Assembly: GCF_000798815.1 (NCBI RefSeq)
Contig: NZ_JTLD01000035.1
Coordinates: 1 to 54,879, forward strand
DNA: 54,879 bases
DNA from: Alistipes sp. ZOR0009
Lineage (GTDB): Bacteria > Bacteroidota > Bacteroidia > Bacteroidales > ZOR0009
Direction: 5' to 3'
Each line of letters opens with the position of its first letter. Position 1 is the first letter of the stretch. Positions 42,242-51,218 of this stretch are shown piece by piece. The notes below the pieces were generated by a model, which saw nothing but the letters and a program-made list of their open reading frames with translations, did not search any database and was not told the DNA's origin. A program made the position numbers and the translations under genes.

Positions 42242-42259
42242 CATTCCTTACTGCTCCTT
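42223..42259. terminator. Bidirectional terminator overlapping the end of the BFN gene
   Basis: Stem AAGGAGCAG / CTGCTCCTT (42223-42231 with 42251-42259) around an inner GGAAT / ATTCC pairing; it includes the stop codon of the plus-strand gene and lies 4 bases past the stop of the convergent one. Confidence 0.75.
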
Positions 42260-42262
42260 GAT

Positions 42263-43192
42263 TTATAAATTATTATTGTTTTGGCTAAAGTCATCAAGCG
42301 TGTAGTAAACGCATTTAAGCATCATTAGAGGAACACGCTGATTTTTTGACTGTTTGTAAATGTAAACTTCGTTGATCTTATTCTGGCTGTCAATCTTGTA
42401 TTCTTCAATTAGTTCTTTATTGTCTCCTGTTTTTATTACTCTTCCTACCAGCTTCTCGTTGTTATAGTTGTAAGTAATAACCTCCTTGTTCTTTTTCTTT
42501 GGGAAAGTCTTCTCTTGGAAAATTATAACTCCATTTTTATTGTACTCAACTTTGGTTGTTGCTTCAACTTTAGGAGAGGCTGCTGTTCCTGTAAAATCAT
42601 TTGAGTAGTTAAGGAGGATTCTTGTGTATTGAGTTTTATGCGATGGGGATATCATTTGAGAATCGACGCTAAATAGTAGCGAATCCTCAAATTCGTAGCT
42701 GTGTTGATGCGGGTTGTATGCATACAACTCGACTTTTTTTAACTTCTTGTCGATGTTTTTTAGGTTGCTTTTGTATTTTACGGCTAACACTGTAATCGAG
42801 TTTTCTTTTGATCGGGTGTAATAGTCGTTGGCCTCCTCTTTCGCTAAAATTTTAATGACATCCTGGCCTAAATGGTATTTTTTTGCGATTGTGATTCCTG
42901 GGTCATTTATTCCTAGGATTAAAATACCGTCAGCACCGTTGCTTTGTGCAACTTTTTTTAAAACAGATATTTGCCTATCGATATTAGGCGAGTCTGTTTT
43001 TTGCCTAATAACAGCCACCTTCACATAGTCTTGGGGTTGAATGAACCTATCTCCGTTATAAAATGCCTCAACGTAGTTGTTGTGGGCCTTAAATGGTTGT
43101 GCATTAAGCAAAAAAACGGATGGTGCATAAAACGATTCTACGCAGCTGGCGGTGATACAGGCGATGACTAATAGAAATGCAGTCTTTTTCAT
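42263..43192 (-). CDS. Hypothetical lipoprotein
   Basis: 309 residues from ATG 43192, chosen because the signal peptide MKKTAFLLVIACITASC starts there with the lipobox Cys17; the frame is open 11 codons further up. The mature part has a segment like a stress-response/heavy-metal-binding fold (YVKVAVIRQKTDS, KKVAQSNGADGILILGIND), then two strand-rich stretches with YD repeats of the RHS-like type (VEATTKVEYNKNGVIIFQEKT, EEYKIDSQNKINEVYIY). I do not recognise a named family. Alone in its strand segment, with a near-consensus -7 box. Confidence 0.6.
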   Translation of the reverse strand: MKKTAFLLVIACITASCVESFYAPSVFLLNAQPFKAHNNYVEAFYNGDRFIQPQDYVKVAVIRQKTDSPNIDRQISVLKKVAQSNGADGILILGINDPGITIAKKYHLGQDVIKILAKEEANDYYTRSKENSITVLAVKYKSNLKNIDKKLKKVELYAYNPHQHSYEFEDSLLFSVDSQMISPSHKTQYTRILLNYSNDFTGTAASPKVEATTKVEYNKNGVIIFQEKTFPKKKNKEVITYNYNNEKLVGRVIKTGDNKELIEEYKIDSQNKINEVYIYKQSKNQRVPLMMLKCVYYTLDDFSQNNNNL

Positions 43193-43245
43193 TGTCATAC
43201 GTTTAAGGTATCCGTATATTAACAACTGAAAAAGTAAAAATATAG

Positions 43246-43908
43246 CTAAACTAAATCTTTATTTTCTATAGATTTGATGCAATCGGTAAGCTTATAAACA
43301 ATTTCGTCTGCAAGGCTAAGATCTTGATCTCCCGAGTTTGGATTGGCAAATCCAATGCAGAACATTCCAGCGTCTTTTGCTGCTTTTACTCCGTTGGCTG
43401 AGTCCTCTATTACGATGCATTGTTCTGGAGCTAGATTAAGCAGACGGCTTGTTTCAAGAAATATATCGGGGCTCGGTTTGGTTTTAGGCACTTCATCTCC
43501 ACTTACTATAATTTCAACTTTGTCTGAGATTTCAATGGCCCTAGCAACTATCTCAATATTATCTCTTGAGGAGGATGAGGCAATCGCTATTTTTAAATTT
43601 CTATTTTCGGCAAAATGGATGATGTCTCGAACTCCGTCGATGGGGCGTATGGGGGTTGATGTTAGGCGTTCTAGATACAGTTGGCGTTTGGTGGCATGTA
43701 TTTCATTTTCAGATATGTCTTTATTGTAGCCGTACTGCTTTTTGATGATGCTCCACATTTCTTTACCTACTCCGGCAAATTTGATGTGCTCTTCATGGGG
43801 TAATTTTACTCCAAGTTTGCACAGTATTTGTTGCTCTACTTCTTTGTGTAAAGGCTCACTGTCAATGAGCACTCCGTCCATATCAAAAATTATAGCTTTA
43901 AATTTCAT
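43246..43908 (-). CDS. HAD-superfamily phosphatase / beta-phosphoglucomutase-like
   Basis: 220 residues. Motif I IIFDMDGVLIDSEP with nucleophile and acid Asp, motif II IASSSSRDN, motif III Lys in VPKTKPSPDIFLE, and motif IV VIEDSANGVKAAKDAG. The helical cap places it with the subclass I beta-phosphoglucomutase/phosphatase group. Substrate unknown. It lies 24 bases after ribF and is transcribed with it, so an FMN/riboflavin-pathway phosphatase role is possible but unproven; several HAD enzymes dephosphorylate the riboflavin precursor ARPP. Confidence 0.85.
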   Translation of the reverse strand: MKFKAIIFDMDGVLIDSEPLHKEVEQQILCKLGVKLPHEEHIKFAGVGKEMWSIIKKQYGYNKDISENEIHATKRQLYLERLTSTPIRPIDGVRDIIHFAENRNLKIAIASSSSRDNIEIVARAIEISDKVEIIVSGDEVPKTKPSPDIFLETSRLLNLAPEQCIVIEDSANGVKAAKDAGMFCIGFANPNSGDQDLSLADEIVYKLTDCIKSIENKDLV

Positions 43909-43932
43909 TATAAAAATAAGGGATGTTGGTTG

Positions 43933-44868
43933 CTAGTCTATTTTGTTGAGAATTTTTGTCGCTATATTTTTATCCTGCTCTAGCTGGAATTTTAGCGATT
44001 CAATGCTTTCGAATTTTTTTTCGCTCCGGATTCTTTCGACAAAAAGAATGGATATGGAACATCCATAAATTGTTCGATTAAAATCGAATATGTTGACTTC
44101 TATCGTTTTATGCAGGTTGTTGTTTATTGTTGGACGAAGGCCAATGTTTAGCATTCCTTTATGCGTGAAACCGTCAATTATAACGTTAACAGCGTAAACT
44201 CCATCTGCAGGGATTAACTTATTGGTGTTGTCAACTTTTATATTGGCAGTTGGGAAGCCGATTTGTCTGCCCAATTGATTCCCGTATTCGACGGTGCCTG
44301 ATATAAAATATCTATATCCGAGGTATTTATGTGCTGTTGCGACATCCCCATTGGTTATGAGATTTCGTATTTTTGTAGAGCTGATGCTGATATCATCACT
44401 GGTTAGTGCATCTATTTTTTCAACAGAAATCCCATACTTATCTCCTAAACGCTGCATTGATTCAAAATCTCCCGTTCCGTTTTTGCCTATATGGTGATCA
44501 TAGCCGACGATTAATTTTGATAATTTTAGCCAGTCTACAAAAAAATGCTTAAAAAAAGCCTCTGCAGAATAGTTTGACAGCTCTTCCGTGAATGGAATTA
44601 CAACAAAATGTTCGAGTCCATTTTGGGAAAATAAGCTCGTTTTTTCTTCTAATGTATTAATTAGGTGTAATTCTGCGGTGTTTTTATTGAGAACGATACG
44701 AGGATGAGGCCAAAGTGTTAAAAGCAATGGAGTTGCCTCTAACTTTGCTGCCTCTGTTTTTACCTTATTTAGGATAGCCTGATGGCCTATATGAACACCA
44801 TCGAAGAAGCCGAGAGCTGCAACTCCTTTGGCAGGAACGTCTTCTTCAAATGGTTTGTAGATTTTCAT
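43933..44868 (-). CDS. ribF: Bifunctional riboflavin kinase / FMN adenylyltransferase
   Basis: 311 residues. The N-terminal nucleotidyltransferase domain has GFFDGVHIGHQAIL (HxGH) and the ISSTKIRNLI motif. The C-terminal riboflavin kinase domain includes GTVEYGNQLGRQIGFPTANI (PTAN) and DGVYAVNV, with the Glu-containing IEVNIFDFNRTIYG. The protein makes FMN and FAD from riboflavin. Full length. Promoter -7 box at 44885-44892, giving a very short leader. Confidence 0.96.
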   Translation of the reverse strand: MKIYKPFEEDVPAKGVAALGFFDGVHIGHQAILNKVKTEAAKLEATPLLLTLWPHPRIVLNKNTAELHLINTLEEKTSLFSQNGLEHFVVIPFTEELSNYSAEAFFKHFFVDWLKLSKLIVGYDHHIGKNGTGDFESMQRLGDKYGISVEKIDALTSDDISISSTKIRNLITNGDVATAHKYLGYRYFISGTVEYGNQLGRQIGFPTANIKVDNTNKLIPADGVYAVNVIIDGFTHKGMLNIGLRPTINNNLHKTIEVNIFDFNRTIYGCSISILFVERIRSEKKFESIESLKFQLEQDKNIATKILNKID

Positions 44869-44884
44869 TTTCCTTTTTTTGCTG

Positions 44885-44892
44885 CAAATATA
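44885..44892 (-). promoter_or_regulatory. -7 promoter box of ribF-HAD
   Basis: Reads TATATTTG on the minus strand, exact consensus, 16 bases before the ribF ATG. Confidence 0.5.
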
Positions 44893-44992
44893 GCTTGCTT
44901 TTTAAAGAAATGTTTGCAGCACGTAAATCGGAGGCTGTGGGAAGTTGGTTTTAATCGTTTTTTTTTCGACTTTTAGCCTGTTTTAAAAGAAG

Positions 44993-46234
44993 ATGATGTT
45001 TAAGCGATTGTTCCCATTTCTTTGTCTTGTAATATTGCTTGCCGCATGTGGTAGGAAGGATAAGGCAAATACAATTATAAGCGGAGTTGCTCCTAGTTTT
45101 TCTAACGGTAAGTTGTTTATTTCTAGAGTTACACCAGCAAAAAAAGTGCTGATGGACTCAGCCGTAGTAGATTCTTTGGGCAATTTTTCGTTTAGGCTAT
45201 CACTTTCCAATCCAGACTTTTTTGAAATAACAGATCGATCTAAGACGGATGGATTAATCGTAGTTGCTTATCCGAATGATCGTTTAGATGTTGTGGTTCC
45301 TGACGGGAAAAAGCTGCCTTTTGGAGTTGTTAAAGGCTCTTTGGGGGCTGTTAGATTGAAAAATCTAAGTGATTCTCTTGCTCGATTTAAGATGCGTATA
45401 GCAGCCATTAAATCTCAATTTGACACGTTGAAGTATAGCTATAAGTACGACAGTGTTAGGACTGTTGTTAAAACTTTATACCTATCTAATATTGAAATCT
45501 ATAAAAAGTATTTGAGAGCGTTTGTTAATGCTAATTCGGGTTCAATTGTTTCCATTCCTGCGTTATATCAGCGGATGGATTCCTCTCATTACTTTCTCTC
45601 AGAGCAGGCTGATTTGAAGTGTTTTTTATTGGTAGACTCTGTTTTGCATAGAAAATACCCTGACAGCCATATTGTGAAGGCTTTTCACAATCAAATGGCG
45701 GCCTTAAGGTCCCAGTTAAATAATCAAAAAGCAAACAAGGAGTCGATTGCAGAAGGGGCGGTTGCTCCAGATTTTGTGCTAAAATCGCTTGATGGAGATA
45801 CTGTTTCTTTATCTCGGTATAGAGGGCGATACGTGTTATTAACTTTTTGGGCTTCATGGGCAAAGCCTTCTGTTGCACAGAATGCGAACTTAATTCAAGT
45901 TTATGCAAAATATAAGCCTTATGGTTTTGAGATTATACAAATCTCATTAGATAGGAACATGGATGAAATGCAACGCATGCTGATTCCTGAAATGAGGAAG
46001 TGGAAGCAGGTTTCGGAGTTTAAAATTTGGAACTCATCGATAGTTAAAAAGTACCGAGTTGCCAATATTCCATCCAATTTTATAATTAATAGGCAAGGTG
46101 TTGTAGTTGCAAAGAATGTACTGAACAAGAATTTGTATGATACTTTGCGATGGTACTTAGTTAGACCTTACCTTATCAAGCGCGATTCTCTTCGTGCTAT
46201 AGCACCTAATGTTGAAAATACTACTGACCGATAA
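44993..46234 (+). CDS. Thioredoxin-like lipoprotein lacking the redox cysteines (paralogue 1)
   Basis: 413 residues. Lipoprotein signal with Cys19 (LLAAC). Residues about 30-140 form a DUF4369-like beta domain, about 145-250 a helical linker, and about 255-395 an AhpC/TSA-TlpA thioredoxin fold (APDFVLKSLDGDTVSL, VLLTFWASWAKPS, GFEIIQISLD, VANIPSNFIINRQG). The position of the CxxC is Ala290-Lys-Pro-Ser293, so it cannot act as a disulfide oxidoreductase. The cis-Pro is kept. First gene of a compact run with paralogue 2, lpxH, a Gate-domain gene, thyA and folA. Confidence 0.8.
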   Translation: MMFKRLFPFLCLVILLAACGRKDKANTIISGVAPSFSNGKLFISRVTPAKKVLMDSAVVDSLGNFSFRLSLSNPDFFEITDRSKTDGLIVVAYPNDRLDVVVPDGKKLPFGVVKGSLGAVRLKNLSDSLARFKMRIAAIKSQFDTLKYSYKYDSVRTVVKTLYLSNIEIYKKYLRAFVNANSGSIVSIPALYQRMDSSHYFLSEQADLKCFLLVDSVLHRKYPDSHIVKAFHNQMAALRSQLNNQKANKESIAEGAVAPDFVLKSLDGDTVSLSRYRGRYVLLTFWASWAKPSVAQNANLIQVYAKYKPYGFEIIQISLDRNMDEMQRMLIPEMRKWKQVSEFKIWNSSIVKKYRVANIPSNFIINRQGVVVAKNVLNKNLYDTLRWYLVRPYLIKRDSLRAIAPNVENTTDR

Positions 46235-46250
46235 ACGAATATAAATCTTT

Positions 46251-47384
46251 ATGAGACAATTACTTTTATTTATAGTAGCCGCTGTTGTTTTTTCATCTTG
46301 CTCTAATAATTCTGCTAAGATCAAAGGGCAGTTCTCTAATCTTAAGGAGAAGGTGGTGTATTTGGAGAGGCTAGAGGTAGGTTCTTCTGAAATTATAGAC
46401 TCTGTTAAAACAACAAAAGATGGGAAGTTCAAGTTTAATGTAAAGTTTGCTCCAGAACAGCAGCCTTCTTTTTACCTAGTTAAGGTGGATGGTAATAACT
46501 TTATTACCCTATTTGTAGAGCGAGGGGATAAAATTAAGCTTGAAGGAGACGCTTCAAAGCTCGAGTCTTCTTATGTTGTAACCGGCTCTAAAACTTCCGA
46601 GGACATTCGTACGCTATCTCGACTTCTAAATGTTACAATAAGTTCTTTGGATTCTCTTGATAAGCAACGCGTGGTTGGAAATGATTCTGTCGAGTATAAA
46701 ATGGGAAAGGTTTTTGTTACTTGTAAGCGCGAGTTTATTAAGTACATTGTAACTAATCCAAAGAGCATGGCTAGCTTGTTTGCTATCTATTCTCAAATTC
46801 CAAGTAATACAAATATTTTTGGTACTTACGATGATGTTAACTACTACAAACTGTTGGCTGACTCGCTAAATACCGTTTATGCAAAATCGCCTTATGTTAT
46901 TTCGCTAAGAAAGCATTATGCTCAGATGGCTAATGATTTAATGATGGGGGATTTGCTTAATTCAAAAAAGATAGAAACAGTAGGAGTGCCCGAGATTAGT
47001 ATCAAGAATCATAGGGGCGAGCTTGTTAAGCTATCATCTTTGAAAGGAAAAGTGGTTCTTCTTGATTTTTGGGATCCAGCAAATGAAGAATCCCTTGAAG
47101 GAAATCTTGGGTTAGTCGGAGTTTATAATAAATATAAAGGTCGAGGATTTGAGGTTTTTCAAGTTTCGTTGGCTACGAAAGCGCCTTGGTTGGCCGCAAT
47201 AAAGCGTCAAAATCTGCAATGGATTTGTGTGTCCGATTTTTTGGGAGCCAACTCGCCTGCGGCACAACTATATAATGTAAAATCTATCCCAACGAACTTT
47301 TTAATTGATAGGAATGGTGATTTAGTTGGTCGCAATCTATTTGGAAAGGAACTGGAGAATCAGATTAATAAAGTTTTAAAATAG
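46251..47384 (+). CDS. Thioredoxin-like lipoprotein lacking the redox cysteines (paralogue 2)
   Basis: 377 residues. Lipobox Cys17 (VFSSC). A DUF4369 domain (about 20-120: IKGQFSNLKEKVVYLERL, TTKDGKFKFNV) precedes a thioredoxin-fold domain (about 245-377: VPEISIKNHRGELVKL, VVLLDFWDPANEES, GFEVFQVSLA, VKSIPTNFLIDRNGDLVG). The active-site cysteines are replaced by Asn278 and Ser281. Same architecture as the preceding gene, 16 bases upstream, so the pair arose by duplication or was kept together. Periplasmic; probable structural or ligand-binding role. lpxH starts 3 bases after the stop. Confidence 0.8.
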   Translation: MRQLLLFIVAAVVFSSCSNNSAKIKGQFSNLKEKVVYLERLEVGSSEIIDSVKTTKDGKFKFNVKFAPEQQPSFYLVKVDGNNFITLFVERGDKIKLEGDASKLESSYVVTGSKTSEDIRTLSRLLNVTISSLDSLDKQRVVGNDSVEYKMGKVFVTCKREFIKYIVTNPKSMASLFAIYSQIPSNTNIFGTYDDVNYYKLLADSLNTVYAKSPYVISLRKHYAQMANDLMMGDLLNSKKIETVGVPEISIKNHRGELVKLSSLKGKVVLLDFWDPANEESLEGNLGLVGVYNKYKGRGFEVFQVSLATKAPWLAAIKRQNLQWICVSDFLGANSPAAQLYNVKSIPTNFLIDRNGDLVGRNLFGKELENQINKVLK

Positions 47385-47387
47385 CTA

Positions 47388-48137
47388 ATGCAGAATAGGA
47401 GCAAGGTTTATTTTGCCTCAGATGTCCATTTAGGACTGCCTGGTGTGGAGTTGCCTTTGGAGAGAGAAAAACGATTTGTTAGATGGCTTGATATGGCCAA
47501 GGAGGATGCAAAGGCAATCTACCTCCTTGGCGATATTTTTGATTTCTGGTATGAGTATAAGAAAGTTGTTCCGAGAGGATTTACAAGATTCTTAGGTAAG
47601 CTGTCAGAACTCGCCGATGCGGGTATTGAACTCCATTTTTTTACAGGAAACCACGATATTTGGGCTTTTGATTACCTAGAACAGGAATGTGGTGTAAGGA
47701 TTCATAGGGAACCTTATGTAACACGAATTGATGGCAAGGTGTTTTTTTTGCATCATGGAGACGGTCTTGGGAAGTATGACAGGAAGTATAAGGCCCTGAA
47801 AATGCTTTTTACATCAAAAATCGCTCAATTCTTGTTCTCAAATTTAGTTCATCCCAATTGGGCATTATGGTTCGGTCATAAATGGTCGTATAGTAGCCGC
47901 TATTCTAAAGGGATCGCCGAGACTTATCGGGGTGAGAAAGAGTTTATATATCAGTTTGCGGTAGAGGAATCTTTCAAAGGAAATTACGATTTCATGATAT
48001 TTGGGCATAGGCATACACCTGTAGAGGTTGAATTGCCTAATGATGCTAAGATGTTCATATTGGGAGATTGGATAACGAGCAGTATTTACGCTGTTTTTGA
48101 TGGAGAAAAAGTGGAACTCGTTAAATTTGATCGTTGA
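47388..48137 (+). CDS. lpxH: UDP-2,3-diacylglucosamine pyrophosphohydrolase LpxH-type
   Basis: 249 residues. Calcineurin-like metallophosphoesterase motifs in order: ASDVHLG, LLGDIFDFW, FTGNHDIW, FLHHGDGLGKYDRKYK and FGHRHTPVE. This spacing, with the Arg/Lys-rich middle, matches LpxH, which hydrolyses UDP-diacylglucosamine to lipid X in lipid A synthesis on the inner face of the inner membrane. Standard length. Overlaps the next gene by one base (TGATG). Confidence 0.9.
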   Translation: MQNRSKVYFASDVHLGLPGVELPLEREKRFVRWLDMAKEDAKAIYLLGDIFDFWYEYKKVVPRGFTRFLGKLSELADAGIELHFFTGNHDIWAFDYLEQECGVRIHREPYVTRIDGKVFFLHHGDGLGKYDRKYKALKMLFTSKIAQFLFSNLVHPNWALWFGHKWSYSSRYSKGIAETYRGEKEFIYQFAVEESFKGNYDFMIFGHRHTPVEVELPNDAKMFILGDWITSSIYAVFDGEKVELVKFDR

Positions 48138-49072
48138 TGAAATCTACTTTTAATCAGGTGCTCGCAGTCGTTAAAGATTGCTACAAGCCATCTTTAAAAT
48201 CGGCTCTTTGGATTTTGAAGATGATGATTTCCATTTCTTTAGGAGTTGTTCTTCTTCAACATTTTGGGATTATTGAGCAAATATCAGAAGTAACCTCACC
48301 TCTCTTTAAGCTAGTAGGCCTCCCGGGGGAGGCTGCATTGGTTTATATTACGGCGGCGTTAGTTAACATATACTCTGCAATTGCCGTTATATCTACTTTT
48401 TCATTTGATGCGAGAGCGATTACAATGCTGGCAATTTCTAGCTTGATTGCTCACAACCTTATTGTGGAGACCGCAGTACAGCGAAAAACGGGATCTTCGG
48501 CTTGGGCCATGCTTTCGGTTAGGTTGGGGCTTTCTGTTATTTCTTTGGTGATTATGAACTTGGTGCTTCCCTCATCGTCTGGAGTTTTAGTTCAAAGTGG
48601 GATTGTCGAAAAGCCAGCATTAATTGATGCCTTACACAAGTGGCTGACATCATCCATTTTTCTTTCATTTAAGATTGTAGGTCTGGTATTTGCATTAAAT
48701 TTACTTCAGCAAATTTTGAAAAAGTTGGGTATTATAGAGATACTCTCAAAGTTGCTGCGTCCTCTACTTTCGGTTTTGGGATTACCCAATAGAACTTCGT
48801 TTTTGTGGATTGTCGCCAATACATTAGGACTTGCATATGGTGCTGCAGTTATGATCTCGGAGGTCGAAAAGAAGAATATAGAAAAGGAGGAGGCGGATTT
48901 GTTGAACTACCATGTGGCTGTATCCCATAGTAATTTGGAGGATTTGTTCCTTTTTGCAGCGATTGGAGCATCCGTTTTTTGGATGTTAGTGCTTAGAGTT
49001 GGGCTTGCCGCTCTTATTGTTTGGGTGGTTAGGCTTACATTATATCGAAATCATAAGTTTGCGACTATATGA
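48137..49072 (+). CDS. Nucleoside-recognition (Gate) domain membrane protein
   Basis: 311 residues from ATG 48137 overlapping the lpxH stop; a TTG one codon earlier is also possible. About eight membrane helices in two Gate-like halves, each with a [12 protein letters not shown] / [12 protein letters not shown] motif, the turn typical of the SpmA/SpmB and FeoB-related Gate domain. Middle segment [20 protein letters not shown] is a conserved loop. Such proteins are suggested to transport nucleosides or other small solutes, without proof. Stop overlaps the thyA start by 4 bases. Confidence 0.78.
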   Translation: MKSTFNQVLAVVKDCYKPSLKSALWILKMMISISLGVVLLQHFGIIEQISEVTSPLFKLVGLPGEAALVYITAALVNIYSAIAVISTFSFDARAITMLAISSLIAHNLIVETAVQRKTGSSAWAMLSVRLGLSVISLVIMNLVLPSSSGVLVQSGIVEKPALIDALHKWLTSSIFLSFKIVGLVFALNLLQQILKKLGIIEILSKLLRPLLSVLGLPNRTSFLWIVANTLGLAYGAAVMISEVEKKNIEKEEADLLNYHVAVSHSNLEDLFLFAAIGASVFWMLVLRVGLAALIVWVVRLTLYRNHKFATI

Positions 49073-49863
49073 GGCAATATCACGATTTGCTGAAAACAAT
49101 TTTGGCTGAAGGATCTGTAAAGAAGGATCGAACTGGTGTTGGTACTAAAAGTATTTTTGGGTACCAAATGCGATTCAATTTGGAAGAGGGCTTTCCTTTG
49201 TTGACTACTAAGAAGTTACATCTCCGCTCGATTATTCATGAGTTGCTTTGGTTTATCAATGGAGATACAAATGTCAAGTATTTGAATGATAATAAGGTAA
49301 CGATATGGGATGAGTGGGCTGATGAAAATGGTGATTTGGGGCCTATTTACGGATACCAGTGGCGTCAATGGCATAATTTGGATGGAACTACAACAGATCA
49401 GTTGATGGAGGTGGTAGAATCGATTAAAAAAAATCCAGATTCTAGAAGACACATTGTTAGCGCTTGGAATGTATCCGATATCAACAAAATGAAGTTGCCT
49501 CCTTGCCATGTACTGTTTCAGTTTTATATTGCAGATGGAAAACTTTCGTGCCAACTTTATCAACGAAGTGCAGATGTTTTCTTGGGAGTTCCTTTTAATA
49601 TTGCCTCCTATGCATTGCTTATGATGATGATGGCTCAAGTAACTGGTTTAAAATTGGGAACTTTTGTTCATACTATAGGCGATGCCCATATTTATATGAA
49701 CCATATGGAGCAGGTTAACCTACAGCTTTCAAGGGCACCAATGGATTTGCCAAGGATGGTTTTAAATCCAGATGTAAAGTCTATCGTAGATTTTAAATAC
49801 GAAGATTTTTCACTGGAAGGATATAATTCATACCCATCAATTAAAGCAGACATTGCCATATGA
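49069..49863 (+). CDS. thyA: Thymidylate synthase
   Basis: 264 residues. Methylates dUMP with 5,10-methylene-THF. Arg-rich [19 protein letters not shown] opening, catalytic Cys in [11 protein letters not shown], phosphate-binding [19 protein letters not shown], folate-binding [15 protein letters not shown] overlaps the previous stop (ATGA) and its own stop overlaps the folA start, so translation is probably coupled. Confidence 0.97.
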   Translation: MRQYHDLLKTILAEGSVKKDRTGVGTKSIFGYQMRFNLEEGFPLLTTKKLHLRSIIHELLWFINGDTNVKYLNDNKVTIWDEWADENGDLGPIYGYQWRQWHNLDGTTTDQLMEVVESIKKNPDSRRHIVSAWNVSDINKMKLPPCHVLFQFYIADGKLSCQLYQRSADVFLGVPFNIASYALLMMMMAQVTGLKLGTFVHTIGDAHIYMNHMEQVNLQLSRAPMDLPRMVLNPDVKSIVDFKYEDFSLEGYNSYPSIKADIAI

Positions 49864-50342
49864 TTGCGCTTGTAGTTGCAATGGCGGGTAATAATGCCAT
49901 TGGAAAAGATAATCAGCTATTATGGCACATTTCTGAGGATCTTCAGTTTTTTAAAAAACTGACACTTGGGGGAACTGTTATTATGGGGCGTAAAACTTAT
50001 GAATCGATTGGAAGACCGCTGCCTAAACGAAGGAATATAGTTATTACGCGCACTGAAGGTTATCTTGCAGATGGCGCTGAAATAGTTCATTCATTGGAAG
50101 AAGCATTGTCCATTGCTGAATCAGATGAAAAAGTGTTTATTATAGGAGGTGGCGAAATTTATAGGCAGGCTATAAGTTTTGCGGATATGCTTTATATCAC
50201 GAAGGTTGATAGAACCTATGACGCCGATACTTTTTTCCCTGATATCGAATATTCGCAGTGGAAGGAGGTTGATCGGGTGGATTTTGAAAGAGGAGCTACT
50301 TATGAATATCCTTTTTCTTTCTTTACCTATAAAAAATTGTAG
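49860..50342 (+). CDS. folA: Dihydrofolate reductase
   Basis: 160 residues. Regenerates THF after thymidylate synthesis using NADPH. Features: [24 protein letters not shown] with the active-site acid, [39 protein letters not shown] for NADPH. ATG overlaps the thyA stop by 4 bases. The region after it (50343-50394) is the leader of the next gene. Confidence 0.96.
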   Translation: MIALVVAMAGNNAIGKDNQLLWHISEDLQFFKKLTLGGTVIMGRKTYESIGRPLPKRRNIVITRTEGYLADGAEIVHSLEEALSIAESDEKVFIIGGGEIYRQAISFADMLYITKVDRTYDADTFFPDIEYSQWKEVDRVDFERGATYEYPFSFFTYKKL

Positions 50343-50394
50343 ATTTATTATCCTTTGGTGTGTTTTTTGTATAATAGACTTAAATCTTAGATCT

Positions 50395-51189
50395 ATGAAG
50401 AAAATATTATTTGGATTAGTATTGGGAGTTTCCTCTTTGGGGATTACTTCTTGTGAGTTGAATTCACCTAAATACGAGGAACCTCCTCAAGAGGTTGGGT
50501 ACTATTCAACCAATAGATATTCGCATGCTATGTTTTTCGATGTTGTAAAACAAGCAATGGAAATTACAAAATTGCAGGTGGATAATCCTACTGGAGACAA
50601 GTTTCCTGCAGGAGTAACGGTAACCCCGGTCTTAGAAGGTGGTAAGTTGGTTAGCCTTACCGTAGAGTATTCAGAAATCAACGGTAGAGTTGGAAAGTTA
50701 GAAATTTCCTATACAGGAATTCCGTTTGCCGAGGGATCTAGTATGCTAATAAAACCGGTAGATTTATCTTATTCAGGGATAAAAATTGGTGGACCTACTA
50801 GGTTAGATTTTAAAGGCAAAGAAGATGCTAAGAGTAAGTTTGGAGTTATTATTGAGCGAGGAATTCTTACAGATAAGTTTGGAGCAGAGATCGCTTTTGG
50901 ATGTAATTTAAACTGTGAACAAAAGGAAGGGAAGGTTACTGGAACTAGTGATGACACCTTTACCTTCTCTGGAAATGAGAATGGTGTTTTTGTAAACAAA
51001 GTTAGCTATAACCTGACGATCACAAATCCGATTGTTTATACTTATTCTTCTGCATATGCAAGTGAAGGGAAGGTTACAATGACTCCTTCTGGATATACAG
51101 AATCTTTTAGCATAGAGTTTGGAAAAGGTAATGCGCTAAATCATGTTTACTTAACCTACAAAGATAAATCTGGATTATACTATATATAA
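50395..51189 (+). CDS. Hypothetical lipoprotein (calycin/DUF4840-like)
   Basis: 264 residues from ATG 50395, where the signal peptide starts (MKKILFGLVLGVSSLGITSC, Cys20); the frame is open upstream through folA but that is not coding. The mature protein is strand-rich, opening with a Pro/Glu segment (SPKYEEPPQEVGYYS) and continuing as alternating beta strands with many Gly and Thr, resembling Bacteroidales DUF4840-type surface lipoproteins; the family assignment is tentative. It probably has its own promoter or reads through from folA, and ends at a strong bidirectional terminator. Confidence 0.65.
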   Translation: MKKILFGLVLGVSSLGITSCELNSPKYEEPPQEVGYYSTNRYSHAMFFDVVKQAMEITKLQVDNPTGDKFPAGVTVTPVLEGGKLVSLTVEYSEINGRVGKLEISYTGIPFAEGSSMLIKPVDLSYSGIKIGGPTRLDFKGKEDAKSKFGVIIERGILTDKFGAEIAFGCNLNCEQKEGKVTGTSDDTFTFSGNENGVFVNKVSYNLTITNPIVYTYSSAYASEGKVTMTPSGYTESFSIEFGKGNALNHVYLTYKDKSGLYYI

Positions 51190-51191
51190 AG

Positions 51192-51218
51192 AAAAAGGCA
51201 GCATTTAGCTGCCTTTTT
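51192..51218. terminator. Bidirectional terminator before clpX
   Basis: Perfect 11-bp stem AAAAAGGCAGC / GCTGCCTTTTT (51192-51202 with 51208-51218); serves the convergent lipoprotein and clpX genes. Confidence 0.85.

Noticed and set aside
50179-50394. Upstream extension of the hypothetical lipoprotein frame through folA
   Set aside because: Overlaps dihydrofolate reductase; a lipoprotein signal starts at ATG 50395.
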